Shown here: in pieces, positions 25,616-34,631 of the stretch
How positions within the stretch are numbered: the first letter of the stretch is position 1
Layout of the letters: each line of letters opens with the position of its first letter
Source of the DNA: Akkermansiaceae bacterium
GTDB taxonomy: Bacteria > Verrucomicrobiota > Verrucomicrobiia > Verrucomicrobiales > Akkermansiaceae
Assembly: GCA_030725745.1 (NCBI GenBank)
Contig: JANRFH010000023.1
Coordinates: 1-64,000 of the forward strand
Length of the DNA: 64,000 nt
Direction: 5' to 3'
Notes under the pieces: model-generated
Told to the model about the DNA's origin: nothing
Seen by the model: only the letters and a program-made list of their open reading frames with translations
Database searches by the model: none
Program-made: the position numbers and the translations under genes

Positions 25616-27406
25616 CTATTTCCCGAGGGTCACTTCAAGAGCGTAACCGTTGTTCCCAGTTTCGATACCCTTGAAATCGACTTGAAGCGCATCATCAGTT
25701 TGCGTCCAATTGAGTTCCTTTTCGCTGCCGAGTAGGCGCACTGCTGTGATTTCACCAGCAATATTTCCGAGGGAAAGGATGTGTGCGCTTTCCGAATTTG
25801 GAGCAAGCGACATCGCATAGACCTTCTCACCCTTCGAGCTGAACCAAAACTCGGTGGCCTTCGGCTCTTTCGTTGACTTAGCGTCGATGCCTTCGTTGAA
25901 AACCGTCCAGCGCTCATTGCCGAAGATCGCTTCGGAATTGGTTTTTACCCATTCGCCCATTTCCGCGAAGCTGGCGACGCATTCATCCGGCACCTTGCCT
26001 TTCCCGTCGGGGCCGATGTTGAGGAGGTAGTTACCACCCTTGGAGACGATGTCCACGAAGTTGCGCAGGAGCTCGTGGGGAGTTTTCCAATCGTGGTCGT
26101 ATTCCTTGAAGCCCCATGAATGGTTGGCAGTGCCGCAGGTCTCGAAATGCTTGGCGGCGAGCTCGTTGGCGGCGGGGGTCTTGTTGTCGCCAGCATCGAC
26201 GTAGTCGCCGAAGTCATAGCCAACCCGACGATTGACGACGATGCCTGGGTTTAGTTCGTAAACCATTTTGTAGAAACGGAATGCCTGTTCCTCGGTGATG
26301 AGGCCTTCTCCATCGAACCAGATGAGCCGCAGATCCGGCAGCAGCTTGATCAACTCGGCAACCTGCAGGTAGGCCTTGTTTTCCAGATATTCGAGGTGGG
26401 TGTTCGGGCTTGGATCCCAGAGGTTTTTGCCATTGGGTCGGGTGGAAACTCCGTATTGCTTGTCTCTCTCCAAGACGTTCGCGTAATTCCCATCGCCACC
26501 TTCCGTCCAGTCGTTTCCGTGGGAATAGTAGACGCCGAAATCAAGCCCTTCGGCGCGGCAAGCATCGTAGAGTTCTTTGATCAGGTCGCCTTCGTAATCC
26601 GTGGAATCGGCGATATCAAAATCGGAATGGGCTGAGTCGAATAAGCCGAAGCCGTCATGGTGCTTCGAGGTGATGACCACGTATTTCATACCGGTGTCTT
26701 TCGCGAGCTTGGCGATGTTGGTGGCGAAGGATTTGTCCGGATTGAAATTCTTCGCGTAATCTCTGTACTCCTCTCGAGAGATCTTGAAGGAATTCATGAC
26801 CCACTCCGCGACCCTGGGGCCATCTCCTTCCTCCATACGTTTGCCCTTCCAGATGCCGGCAGCTTTGGAATAGACGCCCCAGTGGATGAACATGCCAAAC
26901 CTTGCCTGCTTGTACCACTCCATCGCCGCGACCTTTTCGGGCGATTCGTGCATCTTCAGCCATTCGTCATAGTATTTGCCGGAGCTGAGGCTGATGCGGC
27001 TTTTCACGTAGCCTTGTGGAACGAGGCGAGCGTATTTGACGGCGGCTTCCGTTTTCAGAGTGAGCGTATGCACTCCGCCCGCTTCAAAGGTTACGGCATC
27101 CGAAAACTCGGCAACTAGGCCGTCTTCTATGATGTACTGCTTTTCTAGTTTTTCGCCCAGCGGCTTGCTGTCGGCGTAGAATGTTCCGGAAATTTCGCCA
27201 GTGGCTTCATTCAGCTCTACTACGACTTGCAGGACGTAGGTGCCGGGATGATTCAGAACGACCTCCCAGATCAACTTTCCGTCCACCGCTGTATCGGCAG
27301 GCATGATGACCGAGCTGTCGGCTCGTTGGCTGAGAGGAGCGCCGTTGGCCGAGAAGGGAAATGCAAGAAGGCTGAGTGCGCAGATGGCGAAGGGACGGAG
27401 GGTCAT
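25616..27406 (-). CDS. Alpha-L-fucosidase, GH29, with N-terminal beta domain
   Basis: This exported enzyme cleaves alpha-L-fucose from glycans with retention. The 596-residue protein has a signal peptide (about 1-22), a beta-sandwich-like segment at 30-130 not part of the catalytic barrel, then the GH29 barrel with RFGMFIHWGVYS (169-180), ITSKHHDGFGLFDS (245-258) and the nucleophile Asp365 in LIWFDGEG. A C-terminal beta domain follows. It is the last gene of the sulfatase/GH29/GH43 set, 21 bp after the GH43-like gene. Confidence 0.93.
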   Translation of the reverse strand: MTLRPFAICALSLLAFPFSANGAPLSQRADSSVIMPADTAVDGKLIWEVVLNHPGTYVLQVVVELNEATGEISGTFYADSKPLGEKLEKQYIIEDGLVAEFSDAVTFEAGGVHTLTLKTEAAVKYARLVPQGYVKSRISLSSGKYYDEWLKMHESPEKVAAMEWYKQARFGMFIHWGVYSKAAGIWKGKRMEEGDGPRVAEWVMNSFKISREEYRDYAKNFNPDKSFATNIAKLAKDTGMKYVVITSKHHDGFGLFDSAHSDFDIADSTDYEGDLIKELYDACRAEGLDFGVYYSHGNDWTEGGDGNYANVLERDKQYGVSTRPNGKNLWDPSPNTHLEYLENKAYLQVAELIKLLPDLRLIWFDGEGLITEEQAFRFYKMVYELNPGIVVNRRVGYDFGDYVDAGDNKTPAANELAAKHFETCGTANHSWGFKEYDHDWKTPHELLRNFVDIVSKGGNYLLNIGPDGKGKVPDECVASFAEMGEWVKTNSEAIFGNERWTVFNEGIDAKSTKEPKATEFWFSSKGEKVYAMSLAPNSESAHILSLGNIAGEITAVRLLGSEKELNWTQTDDALQVDFKGIETGNNGYALEVTLGK

Positions 27407-27427
27407 GGGGATATGCGCTGTGTGAGG

Positions 27428-28501
27428 CTATTTCCAATCCCCGATCTTGAGGTAATAGCCGGCTTCATCGCTGCCGTGGTTGGCGAGGAAAAGGTATTCC
27501 GGTTTCCCGTCTTTCCAGAGGATGTGTGGGCGTTCGCTGCGGGAGAGCTCGCGGCCGAAGTAGTTCGCATCGGTGTCGTAGCTGAGTTCTGGGCGTCCCC
27601 AGTCGAGGCCGTCCTTGGAGGTGTAGAGGAGTCCCGGACGGTTACCGCCGGGCTGGACTTTGTCGCCGGGTTTGATTTTCCCGCTAAGGGCACCCGCGAT
27701 GTCCATGCGGTCTTCAAGGATCATGTAATAGGTGTCGTTGTAGAAAAATGCGTAACAATCCTCGATATCGCGCTGCAGGGACTCGTAGCTGATTAGTGGG
27801 TTCTCGGGATGGTCAATGTAGGGGCCTTCGATCTTGTCCGAAGTGGCCAGTGCGATGGTGCGCAGAGCCTGCTTTTTGTCGGACATGGACTTGTAGTAGA
27901 TGCGGAACTTGCCTTCACGATCCACGAGGAAGGTAGGGTTCGATGCGTGGGTGGCATTGTGGCTGCCTTTCACCTGAGAGGGTTTGATGATCGGGTTGTG
28001 CGGGCTTTCTGTCCATGGGCCATCGAGCGATGCTGCGGTGGCGATTCCGACGGCTTGTGCGTTTTCCTTGTATGACCTGTCGTTCATGAGGAAGACGAGC
28101 ACGTAGGTATCACCGACTTTGGAGATTTGGGGATTGTGGTAGGTGGTCTTGTCGCTGACAAAAGGAACGCCGACGAGTTCATAAGGGCCTTCAATGGAGT
28201 CTGCGACGAAGTGTTGGATTGTACTTTTCGTGCTCCAGTTACCCATGCCTTTTCCATCCTTGTATGGGATTGCTGAGTTGAAGATGTGAAGCTTTCCCTT
28301 CTCGTCATAAATCGGTGCCATGCCCCAGTTCCACCAGCCTTCTTTGGCGGGTAAGATGAATTTGCCGGGTGTGAGGGATTTGAAAAACGAAGACTCCTTG
28401 ATGGGCAATGAAGGATCGATCGTTAGATCATTTTCCGCGTGAGAAGCGAAGGTCGATGCCGCCAGAGCGGAAAGGATAAGTGATTTTAAGCTAAGGGACA
28501 T
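27428..28501 (-). CDS. GH43-like beta-propeller glycosidase
   Basis: I choose the ATG at 28501, which gives 357 residues and a signal peptide MSLSLKSLILSALAASTFASHA; 18 further residues upstream are unlikely. Five-bladed propeller features are visible: NWGMAPIYDEKGKLHIF, TYHNPQISKVGDTYVLVF, ASNPTFLVDREGKFRIYYK and DIEDCYAFFYNDTYYMILED, with acidic residues where clan GH-F enzymes place theirs. It may belong to GH43, GH117 or a related family; the substrate is unknown, though neighbours suggest a fucose- or galactose-containing glycan. Confidence 0.8.
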   Translation of the reverse strand: MSLSLKSLILSALAASTFASHAENDLTIDPSLPIKESSFFKSLTPGKFILPAKEGWWNWGMAPIYDEKGKLHIFNSAIPYKDGKGMGNWSTKSTIQHFVADSIEGPYELVGVPFVSDKTTYHNPQISKVGDTYVLVFLMNDRSYKENAQAVGIATAASLDGPWTESPHNPIIKPSQVKGSHNATHASNPTFLVDREGKFRIYYKSMSDKKQALRTIALATSDKIEGPYIDHPENPLISYESLQRDIEDCYAFFYNDTYYMILEDRMDIAGALSGKIKPGDKVQPGGNRPGLLYTSKDGLDWGRPELSYDTDANYFGRELSRSERPHILWKDGKPEYLFLANHGSDEAGYYLKIGDWK

Positions 28502-28556
28502 GGTTCTATCAATTTCTAGCACAGGTATCTGCATGCAGCTGCTGATGTTTTCCAAG

Positions 28557-28570
28557 GATATTCCAATATC
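28557..28570 (-). promoter_or_regulatory. Palindrome GATATTCCAATATC upstream of the GH43-like gene
   Basis: The 6-bp arms GATATT/AATATC enclose CC, about 56 bp before the gene start. On the minus strand it contains ATTGGAATA, which also occurs twice in the sensor-kinase upstream region (34433-34441 and 34538-34546). Confidence 0.4.
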
Positions 28571-28650
28571 ATCCGAAAAATCATCACTTAGTGCGCCATT
28601 CTAAAGAACCTGCACGCCGATGAGGGAGTGCCGGTGTGTAAAACTGCCCG

Positions 28651-28670
28651 CCCGCTCGGTGGTGAGCGGG
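28651..28670 (-). terminator. Possible terminator of the sulfatase-GH29 unit
   Basis: On the minus strand GAGCGGG and CCCGCTC-type arms (7 bp, loop of 6) lie just after the GH29 stop at 28686. A short T-run (AGTTTTAC) comes about 8 bp later. This makes a modest terminator or an intra-operon processing hairpin. Confidence 0.5.
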
Positions 28671-28685
28671 AAGGATGAAAGAAGT

Positions 28686-30113
28686 CTATTTTTCGAGGAC
28701 GACTTTGATTACCGTGTTGAGTGGATCGATGGCTTGCTCAGGCAGTTTGATTTTTAATACGTCGGATTCCTGTGAGAATTCTGCCGTTTCGCCGTTGGTG
28801 AGGAAGGTTGCGGCGGTTGCTTTGGCTGTCATTTCAGGCAAGGAAAGTTCGCCTCCTTCAGGCCATTCCATGATGTGGAGATAGAGGATGTCACCTTGTT
28901 TGCTGATGCTGATGTCTCCCCATTCAGGAGTTTCTGCGAAGGGATTACGACGTGTGGAGTAGATGGATTCACCGTTTTTTTCCAGCCACTTGCCGAGGAT
29001 TCCGTAGAGGCGGACGGCTTCTGGATCGAGCTTGCCATTGCCCATGGGGCCGTTGTTGAGGAGGTAATTTCCGCCTGCACAAACGGTGTGTACCATGCGC
29101 TCGATCAGCTCCTTTTCCGTGTGGTAGTAGTGATCTCCATGCGTCTTGTAGCCGAAGGATGAGCTCACGCTGTCAGGAGATTCCACGTAGAGCGGCAATT
29201 TCTTGGTAGGCACTTCCTTGTCGCCCACGGAAACATAATCGAAGAGCGAAAGGTTCTCTGCGAGAATCTTGTCTTTACCGCTGTGGATGATACGGGAGTT
29301 GATCAGGCAGTCTGGACGATGCTTGCGCACCATGTCGGAAAACTGCTTCGCACGTTCAAATGTCATCTCCGCCGGGGTGTCGAACCAGATCAGGTCGATC
29401 TCGTAGTTCTTCATGAGCTCTTCTACCTGCGGAAGAGATTTTTTCTGGATGTAGCGATCCATGTCCCTTTCATAACCGACAGGGAGTTCTGGGTGAAGGA
29501 TAGAGAGCTTGGTGCGCTTGTTGAGATAGGGGGCATCCGGTTCATCCCAGTCCTGAGCCTGAGAATAATAGACGCCGAACTTCAGCCCTTCTCGATGGCA
29601 TGCTTCGCTGAGTTCCTTGATGATGTCGCGTTTGAATTCTGTGCCATCGACGATGTTGTAGTCGCTCACCATGGACTTGAAGAGCGCGAAGCCATCGTGG
29701 TGCTTGGATGTGATGACCACGTATTTGATGCCGGAGTCCTTGAAGACCTTGACCCATTCATCGGCATTGAATTCGGACGGATTGAATGCGGCGGCGACCT
29801 TGTGGTATTCCTCCGCGGACATGCCTGCACTGACTTGGATCCACTCAGAGTAACGGAATCCTTCGCCGCGTCCCTCGTATTGGCCTTCCAAGGGAGAGTA
29901 GGCACCGAAGTGGATGAACGCGCCGAATTTGTCGTCCATGAACCATTTTTCCAATCGGGCTTCGGAATCCGGAGTTTGCTTGAGATCGTCCGAGAAACGG
30001 TATTCGAAAGCGTGTTTGGGATCGGGTGCTGCTGGGGCTTTTTTCTCTTCCGCATAAGCGCTAGTGAAAGCGGCGGCGAGGGTGGCGAGTAGGAATATGG
30101 GTTGTTTTTTCAT
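28686..30113 (-). CDS. Alpha-L-fucosidase, GH29
   Basis: This 475-residue exported enzyme has a signal peptide ending AYA-E near 21. Catalytic barrel motifs are KFGAFIHFGAYSP (62-74), VITSKHHDGFALFKS (133-147) and the nucleophile Asp245 in LIWFDTPAE. It lacks the N-terminal beta domain of the other GH29 in the cluster and differs clearly in sequence, so they are not a recent duplication and may act on different linkages. It lies 5 bp after the sulfatase stop, so they share a transcript. Confidence 0.93.
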   Translation of the reverse strand: MKKQPIFLLATLAAAFTSAYAEEKKAPAAPDPKHAFEYRFSDDLKQTPDSEARLEKWFMDDKFGAFIHFGAYSPLEGQYEGRGEGFRYSEWIQVSAGMSAEEYHKVAAAFNPSEFNADEWVKVFKDSGIKYVVITSKHHDGFALFKSMVSDYNIVDGTEFKRDIIKELSEACHREGLKFGVYYSQAQDWDEPDAPYLNKRTKLSILHPELPVGYERDMDRYIQKKSLPQVEELMKNYEIDLIWFDTPAEMTFERAKQFSDMVRKHRPDCLINSRIIHSGKDKILAENLSLFDYVSVGDKEVPTKKLPLYVESPDSVSSSFGYKTHGDHYYHTEKELIERMVHTVCAGGNYLLNNGPMGNGKLDPEAVRLYGILGKWLEKNGESIYSTRRNPFAETPEWGDISISKQGDILYLHIMEWPEGGELSLPEMTAKATAATFLTNGETAEFSQESDVLKIKLPEQAIDPLNTVIKVVLEK

Positions 30114-30118
30114 GATTT

Positions 30119-31564
30119 TTAGATGTCAGAGGGATTCCATGCAGGAATGCCGGTAGATTCTTTTTGTTCCAGATATTTTTTCTCGAAAGGCTTCTCTACG
30201 TCTAGCGAGGCGTCCTCGTTGATCATGAGTGGGCGTGTGTGCTGCCAGTAATCATCCCAGGCTTTTCGTAGCTCTTGAACGACTTCGGGATGCTGTTTGC
30301 TGACGTCGTTTTGTTCGCCGGGATCTTTGTCGATGTCGTAGAGTTCCCCGCTGACCAAGCGCCAGCGATCAGTGCGGACGGCGAATTTCTTATCCTTGTA
30401 TTTGTCAGGATCGGGCGAGCCCTTGCCGAATTGACCGGGTGCGCCTTCCTTCGGCCAGCGGCCACTGTGGAAGAATAGCTTGCGATCTGGCCATGCCGCT
30501 TCGGGATCCTTGATGAGTGGCAGCAGACTGCGGCCTTCTAGACCCAGTTCAGAAATGTCAGCACCTGCCAGTTCGGCGAAGGTTGGGAAGACATCAATGT
30601 GGCGGGCGAGCTTATCGATGTCATAGCCGGGCTTTGTCAGCCCAGGCAGCCGCATGAAGAAGGGCACACGTGCTCCGCCTTGGTTCACCGAAACCTTGGC
30701 ACCTTTCATTCCAGCGTTGAAATATTTCGATCCTTTGGCAGTGCCGTTGTCTGTCATGAAGATGAGCAGGGTGTCATCTGCGATGTCCCATTCTTCGAGC
30801 TTCTCCATTACTAGCCCGACGTTGTCGTCGATGTTCGTGATCATGCCAAAAAAGCCAGCGGCATTCTCATCTCCTTTCGTGTATTCCCGGTACATTTCCT
30901 TGTATTTCTCAGGTGCGTGGAAGGGGCCATGGGGGGCGTTGAGCGCGATGTAGGCGAAGAATGGCTTGTCACGTTTTTCATGCATCCAGCCGAGTGCCTC
31001 GCGGACGAAGACATCCGTGCAAAACCCGCTGGTCTTCTCAAATATGCCGTTGTGGAGAATCGTCGGGTCGAAGTAATCGTTGCCCGGAACATCGCCCTGG
31101 CTACCTGCGAAATTCTGTCCGATTCCTCCAGCTCCATGGATGAAAACTTCGTCGAAACCACGACTTCCCGGTTGATAAGCGTCTTCCTCTCCGAGGTGCC
31201 ATTTTCCGAAAATACCGGTCTCGTAGCCGGCCTCTTTGAGTATATCTGCGACAGTTGTTACATTTAGAGCGAGGCGTTCACGCTCTAGGATGGTGTGTGT
31301 GACGCCGACTTCGAAGGGATTTTTCCCAGACATCAGTGCAGCTCGTGTTGGTGCACAGGTGGGGCTGACATGGTAGTCGGTAAATCGCGTGCTTTCGCTG
31401 TGCAGCTTGTCGAGATTCGGTGTTTTTAGGAAAGGGTGGCCGTGGCAGGCGAGATCACCGTAGCCTTGGTCATCCGTGATGATGAAAAGGATGTTCGGTT
31501 TTTTTTCCGCTGCGGCGGAGGAGATGATGCCCACAAAGGCTAGGAGTAGGGATGTTATCTTCAT
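30119..31564 (-). CDS. Exported type-I sulfatase
   Basis: This enzyme removes sulfate esters, probably from a polysaccharide. The 481-residue protein has a signal peptide (SAAA-E near 19), metal-binding DD at 31-32, and the formylglycine motif C-A-P-T-R at 70-74, followed by AALMSGKNP. FMTDNG later and the alkaline-phosphatase-like fold complete the family. Activity needs conversion of Cys70 by a formylglycine-generating enzyme, not encoded here. It is the first gene of a unit with GH29, and its 108-bp upstream gap holds three palindromes. Confidence 0.94.
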   Translation of the reverse strand: MKITSLLLAFVGIISSAAAEKKPNILFIITDDQGYGDLACHGHPFLKTPNLDKLHSESTRFTDYHVSPTCAPTRAALMSGKNPFEVGVTHTILERERLALNVTTVADILKEAGYETGIFGKWHLGEEDAYQPGSRGFDEVFIHGAGGIGQNFAGSQGDVPGNDYFDPTILHNGIFEKTSGFCTDVFVREALGWMHEKRDKPFFAYIALNAPHGPFHAPEKYKEMYREYTKGDENAAGFFGMITNIDDNVGLVMEKLEEWDIADDTLLIFMTDNGTAKGSKYFNAGMKGAKVSVNQGGARVPFFMRLPGLTKPGYDIDKLARHIDVFPTFAELAGADISELGLEGRSLLPLIKDPEAAWPDRKLFFHSGRWPKEGAPGQFGKGSPDPDKYKDKKFAVRTDRWRLVSGELYDIDKDPGEQNDVSKQHPEVVQELRKAWDDYWQHTRPLMINEDASLDVEKPFEKKYLEQKESTGIPAWNPSDI

Positions 31565-31606
31565 GCTAATGGCTGGCGCTAATAGGGCGAAAAGTATGGT
31601 GATTTA

Positions 31607-31671
31607 CGTTGTGCAACGAGTGGATTGTTTCAATCCGCAGCCCGAAACCGAAATTCTACAAGAACTTGTAG
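31607..31671 (-). promoter_or_regulatory. Three consecutive palindromes upstream of the sulfatase
   Basis: Within 65 bp lie CGTTG-tg-CAACG (31607-31618), GGATTG-ttt-CAATCC (31622-31636) and CTACAAG-aa-CTTGTAG (31656-31671), each with perfect arms. They occupy the only promoter position for the sulfatase-GH29 unit, immediately downstream of the response-regulator stop. The last could alternatively be a weak terminator for the regulator gene. Which protein binds is unknown. Confidence 0.55.
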
Positions 31672-31672
31672 T

Positions 31673-32338
31673 TCACTTCAACAAGCCGAGGCGGAAGGCC
31701 TTGGCGACGGCGCCGGTTGTCGAGCGGGTGCCGAGTTTCGTGAACAGGCCTCGCAGGTGGTAGTCCACAGTTACAGTGGCGATGCATAGTTTTACGCCGA
31801 TCTCCGTGCGGCTGCACCCATCAGCTAAAGAGCTGAGGATTTCAGCCTCTCGTTCGCTTAAAGCGAGGTCATCGTCCGCATTTGGCGGGCTAATGCGCAA
31901 CGAGTCTAGGACGAAGGGTGTGACCGTGCTGCTGAGTGGCACTCCTCCTCCCACCACTTCGTGGATGTGTGTGACGATGCTTTCGAGCGATTCGCTTTTC
32001 AATAGATATCCGGCAGCTCCTGCACGCAAAGCATCAAACACGGTTCTGCGCTGTCCGGAGACTGTCAGGACGATGCATTGTATGGCGGGAAACCTCTTTC
32101 TAATCTCGTAGATCGCTTCAATTCCCTGCTTTTCAGGTAGATTCAGATCGATCATCACGATATTAGGCACTTCGCCTTTATCTAGCATCAAGGCGGCCTC
32201 TTCGAAGCTGCAGAAATGATGGTTGCAGCGTATCGACGTATCCAGATTGAGCTCTTCCGCAAGCTGCTCACCGTAATCGAGGTTGTCCTCGATGATCCAG
32301 ATGGTGACTGGCTTGGAATTGATTTCTGTTCGGCTCAT
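31673..32338 (-). CDS. NarL/FixJ-type response regulator
   Basis: I choose the ATG at 32338 (MSRTEINSKP), giving 221 residues. The receiver domain has WIIEDN at the start and phospho-acceptor Asp64 in MIDLNLP; the LuxR-type helix-turn-helix covers about 154-218, with LSEREAEILSSLADGCSRTE. The gene follows its sensor kinase after 4 bp and lies just ahead of the sulfatase-fucosidase genes on the same strand, so it is the best candidate regulator of that locus. Confidence 0.92.
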   Translation of the reverse strand: MSRTEINSKPVTIWIIEDNLDYGEQLAEELNLDTSIRCNHHFCSFEEAALMLDKGEVPNIVMIDLNLPEKQGIEAIYEIRKRFPAIQCIVLTVSGQRRTVFDALRAGAAGYLLKSESLESIVTHIHEVVGGGVPLSSTVTPFVLDSLRISPPNADDDLALSEREAEILSSLADGCSRTEIGVKLCIATVTVDYHLRGLFTKLGTRSTTGAVAKAFRLGLLK

Positions 32339-32342
32339 TCGA

Positions 32343-34406
32343 TTAAATGGGAATTGATAACTCAAGTGTGGTACCTTTGCCGGGCTCCGACTGCAAATCG
32401 TATTTTGCATGCAGACGCTCGATCCTGCGCTTCATGCTGATTAGGCCGAGGTGCGGGAGATTGTCCTGAATTTTCGAGACTTCCTCGAGATCGAAGCCTT
32501 TGCCATTGTCTGAAATGGTAAGTTCTAGCTGCCCCCTGCGCCACCCGAAGGTTACGTGGATTTCGCTGGCCTGGGAATGTTTGACCGCGTTGTTCAACGC
32601 CTCACGGAAGATCATAAGTAGATCTCTCTTGAACATCACCTTCAGTTTCCGATCGGGGATATCATTGAGGGGTGTGCACTCTAGGTGCAGGAGATCTTCG
32701 GGAACATAGAGCTCTGCCATGTGCATCAGCTTGCTAAGCATTTGCCTGAGGCTATCTGTATCGCTGTTGGTAAACCAGAGGACGTCTTGAAAAGCATTTT
32801 GCATGTTGCCAAGAATGGAATCGATTTTCACACACCTCTCGTGGATTTCTGGTTGATCAGAGATTCTACGCAGCCGCCTCATCGCGAGAGAGACGGCACT
32901 CATAGAACTGCCGATGTCATCATGGAGGTCGGAGCTAATCTGTCTGCGCAATAGAAACGCATGTTTCCTGCGTTGGGAGACTGAGTATGCCGTCACCCAG
33001 ACGGCTGCGACAATGACGATAGCTAGGGCTACCCATCCCCAGAACCACCAGATGGCTGACCAGCGCGCTTCCAAGCGTGCAGCCAGTGCTTGCTTTTCTT
33101 CTAGCTGAAGTCTGAGGACGTCCCGCTCGCCGACCTGCTTGATCCAGTCTAAGAAAAACATCACAGGGCGTCCTGCTGCTTTTTGGTCGATGAGGGATTT
33201 TAACTTTTTGTCTGAAATGGTCGGGCCCTCCACCAAGCGTATGCTTTTCACCGTGTGCGACTTCTTTTTATATCTGGGGATCAATTCACCCAAGGAGATA
33301 ACCGCATTATCCCCATTGTCTGAGAACCCTGAGAACGTGAGCTCTACCCATCGGACGTTATGCACGGTTTTACGCAGACGCAGGGCGTTTTGCCCCGGTT
33401 TTACATGATTTTGCTCCTCCCATTCTGTCTGTTGCCCGTACGATCCATCGGTATTTTCACGATAGGCATTGATCGATATATCACTGGGAAAGCCGAAACC
33501 GGGTATCAGGATACCCTCCGAATAGGCGGCAGGTATCAGGATCATTTCGTGCAAAAGTTTGTTTTCTCCGAGATCCAGCTCAACCGTGATCTCCGGGTGG
33601 ATTTTTGAATCAAATTCTATAGAGAAATCTGTCTTCTCGGAGGGCGTGTCTTTTCCGTTTTTAGAGGCTCCGAGTGGCAGTCCTAGGCTAGTTTTCTGGT
33701 CGACGAGAAATTCTTTGCTCCAATAGGGCAGGGACTCGAATTCGGAACTCACGGTAATGCCCATCGCATGGCTGATGTCGTTATCGGCTACGCAATAGAA
33801 CTCGTCCAAGGCGAAGAGCTCGCGCCCACCATCCATCGCACCACGGAAAACCTCCATCCTTATCGTCCCTGTATAGGGCTGGGGAATATCGACAATGAGT
33901 GGCATCCTGCCTAGCACCGGACAATCTTCATCCATCCACTCCGCGAAGGGGGCGACACTGCCATCGGGATACACTTTCAAAAGGCGGAAGCGTTTCGGGA
34001 AACCATAATTGCGCTCACCTTCGAAGCGCCTCTCCGCTGCGGGCACCAAGATGGCCTGGCCGATTGGTGCTTTCGGGAGATATTCGATATCGACAGTCCA
34101 CCGAGGTGTTTCTGGCAGCTTGTCGAGTGCGGGAAGATATCCTCCGTGATAGCCGTAGGCCTCAAATTGCTGGATTGGTTCAGCTTCGGGTAATTTTGCC
34201 AATTGCTTTTGAATTTCGTCTACCTCCGTATTCAAGGAGTCGAGCACATTGGGGATTTGATGCCAGACCACCCCATCCGTTTCAGGGGGAAGCTCTTCTG
34301 CGCAGGTTACTAGAGTGGCAGCCAAGAATACAGACGCCAGCGTGATTTGAACGCTAGTTGGGAAGATGACAGAGGAGAGACGAAAAGATGGCTGTGAGCT
34401 CAACAT
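32343..34406 (-). CDS. Sensor histidine kinase with periplasmic discoidin-like region
   Basis: I choose the ATG at 34406, which gives a signal-like segment and 687 residues. A large periplasmic part runs to about 450. Its middle has FPSDISINAYRENTDGSYGQ and VRWVELTFSGFSDNG, resembling F5/8 (discoidin, CBM32-like) modules. A membrane helix lies at about 453-476. The cytoplasmic part is a HisKA_3 domain with DLHDDIGSS (phospho-His495) and an HATPase with EALNNAVKHS and SDNGKGF. It is cotranscribed with the NarL-type regulator. A glycan-sensing role is inference. Confidence 0.88.
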   Translation of the reverse strand: MLSSQPSFRLSSVIFPTSVQITLASVFLAATLVTCAEELPPETDGVVWHQIPNVLDSLNTEVDEIQKQLAKLPEAEPIQQFEAYGYHGGYLPALDKLPETPRWTVDIEYLPKAPIGQAILVPAAERRFEGERNYGFPKRFRLLKVYPDGSVAPFAEWMDEDCPVLGRMPLIVDIPQPYTGTIRMEVFRGAMDGGRELFALDEFYCVADNDISHAMGITVSSEFESLPYWSKEFLVDQKTSLGLPLGASKNGKDTPSEKTDFSIEFDSKIHPEITVELDLGENKLLHEMILIPAAYSEGILIPGFGFPSDISINAYRENTDGSYGQQTEWEEQNHVKPGQNALRLRKTVHNVRWVELTFSGFSDNGDNAVISLGELIPRYKKKSHTVKSIRLVEGPTISDKKLKSLIDQKAAGRPVMFFLDWIKQVGERDVLRLQLEEKQALAARLEARWSAIWWFWGWVALAIVIVAAVWVTAYSVSQRRKHAFLLRRQISSDLHDDIGSSMSAVSLAMRRLRRISDQPEIHERCVKIDSILGNMQNAFQDVLWFTNSDTDSLRQMLSKLMHMAELYVPEDLLHLECTPLNDIPDRKLKVMFKRDLLMIFREALNNAVKHSQASEIHVTFGWRRGQLELTISDNGKGFDLEEVSKIQDNLPHLGLISMKRRIERLHAKYDLQSEPGKGTTLELSIPI

Positions 34407-34432
34407 TTGGGAGGGGTTTTCGTGGTTTCTAC

Positions 34433-34546
34433 ATTGGAATACCCCACAAATAGGGCATGCAGCATTGGTTATTCTACTCACTGGAGCCGATCGAGCGAGA
34501 GTATATTCGCTGATTGGCGGGTAACTTATTAGAATCCATTGGAATA
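34433..34546. promoter_or_regulatory. Two ATTGGAATA copies between the kinase and L,D-transpeptidase genes
   Basis: The 225-bp divergent intergenic region holds ATTGGAATA at 34433-34441 and 34538-34546 in the same orientation. The reverse complement is inside the palindrome ahead of the GH43-like gene. No other structure is clear in this gap. Confidence 0.35.
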
Positions 34547-34631
34547 AGTATCCAAGAAGGGCTTCATATTACGGAGGTTGCATTGGTGCAGATTTTGCTG
34601 TATCCCCCTGCACCCCAAAAGATACGTGCCC

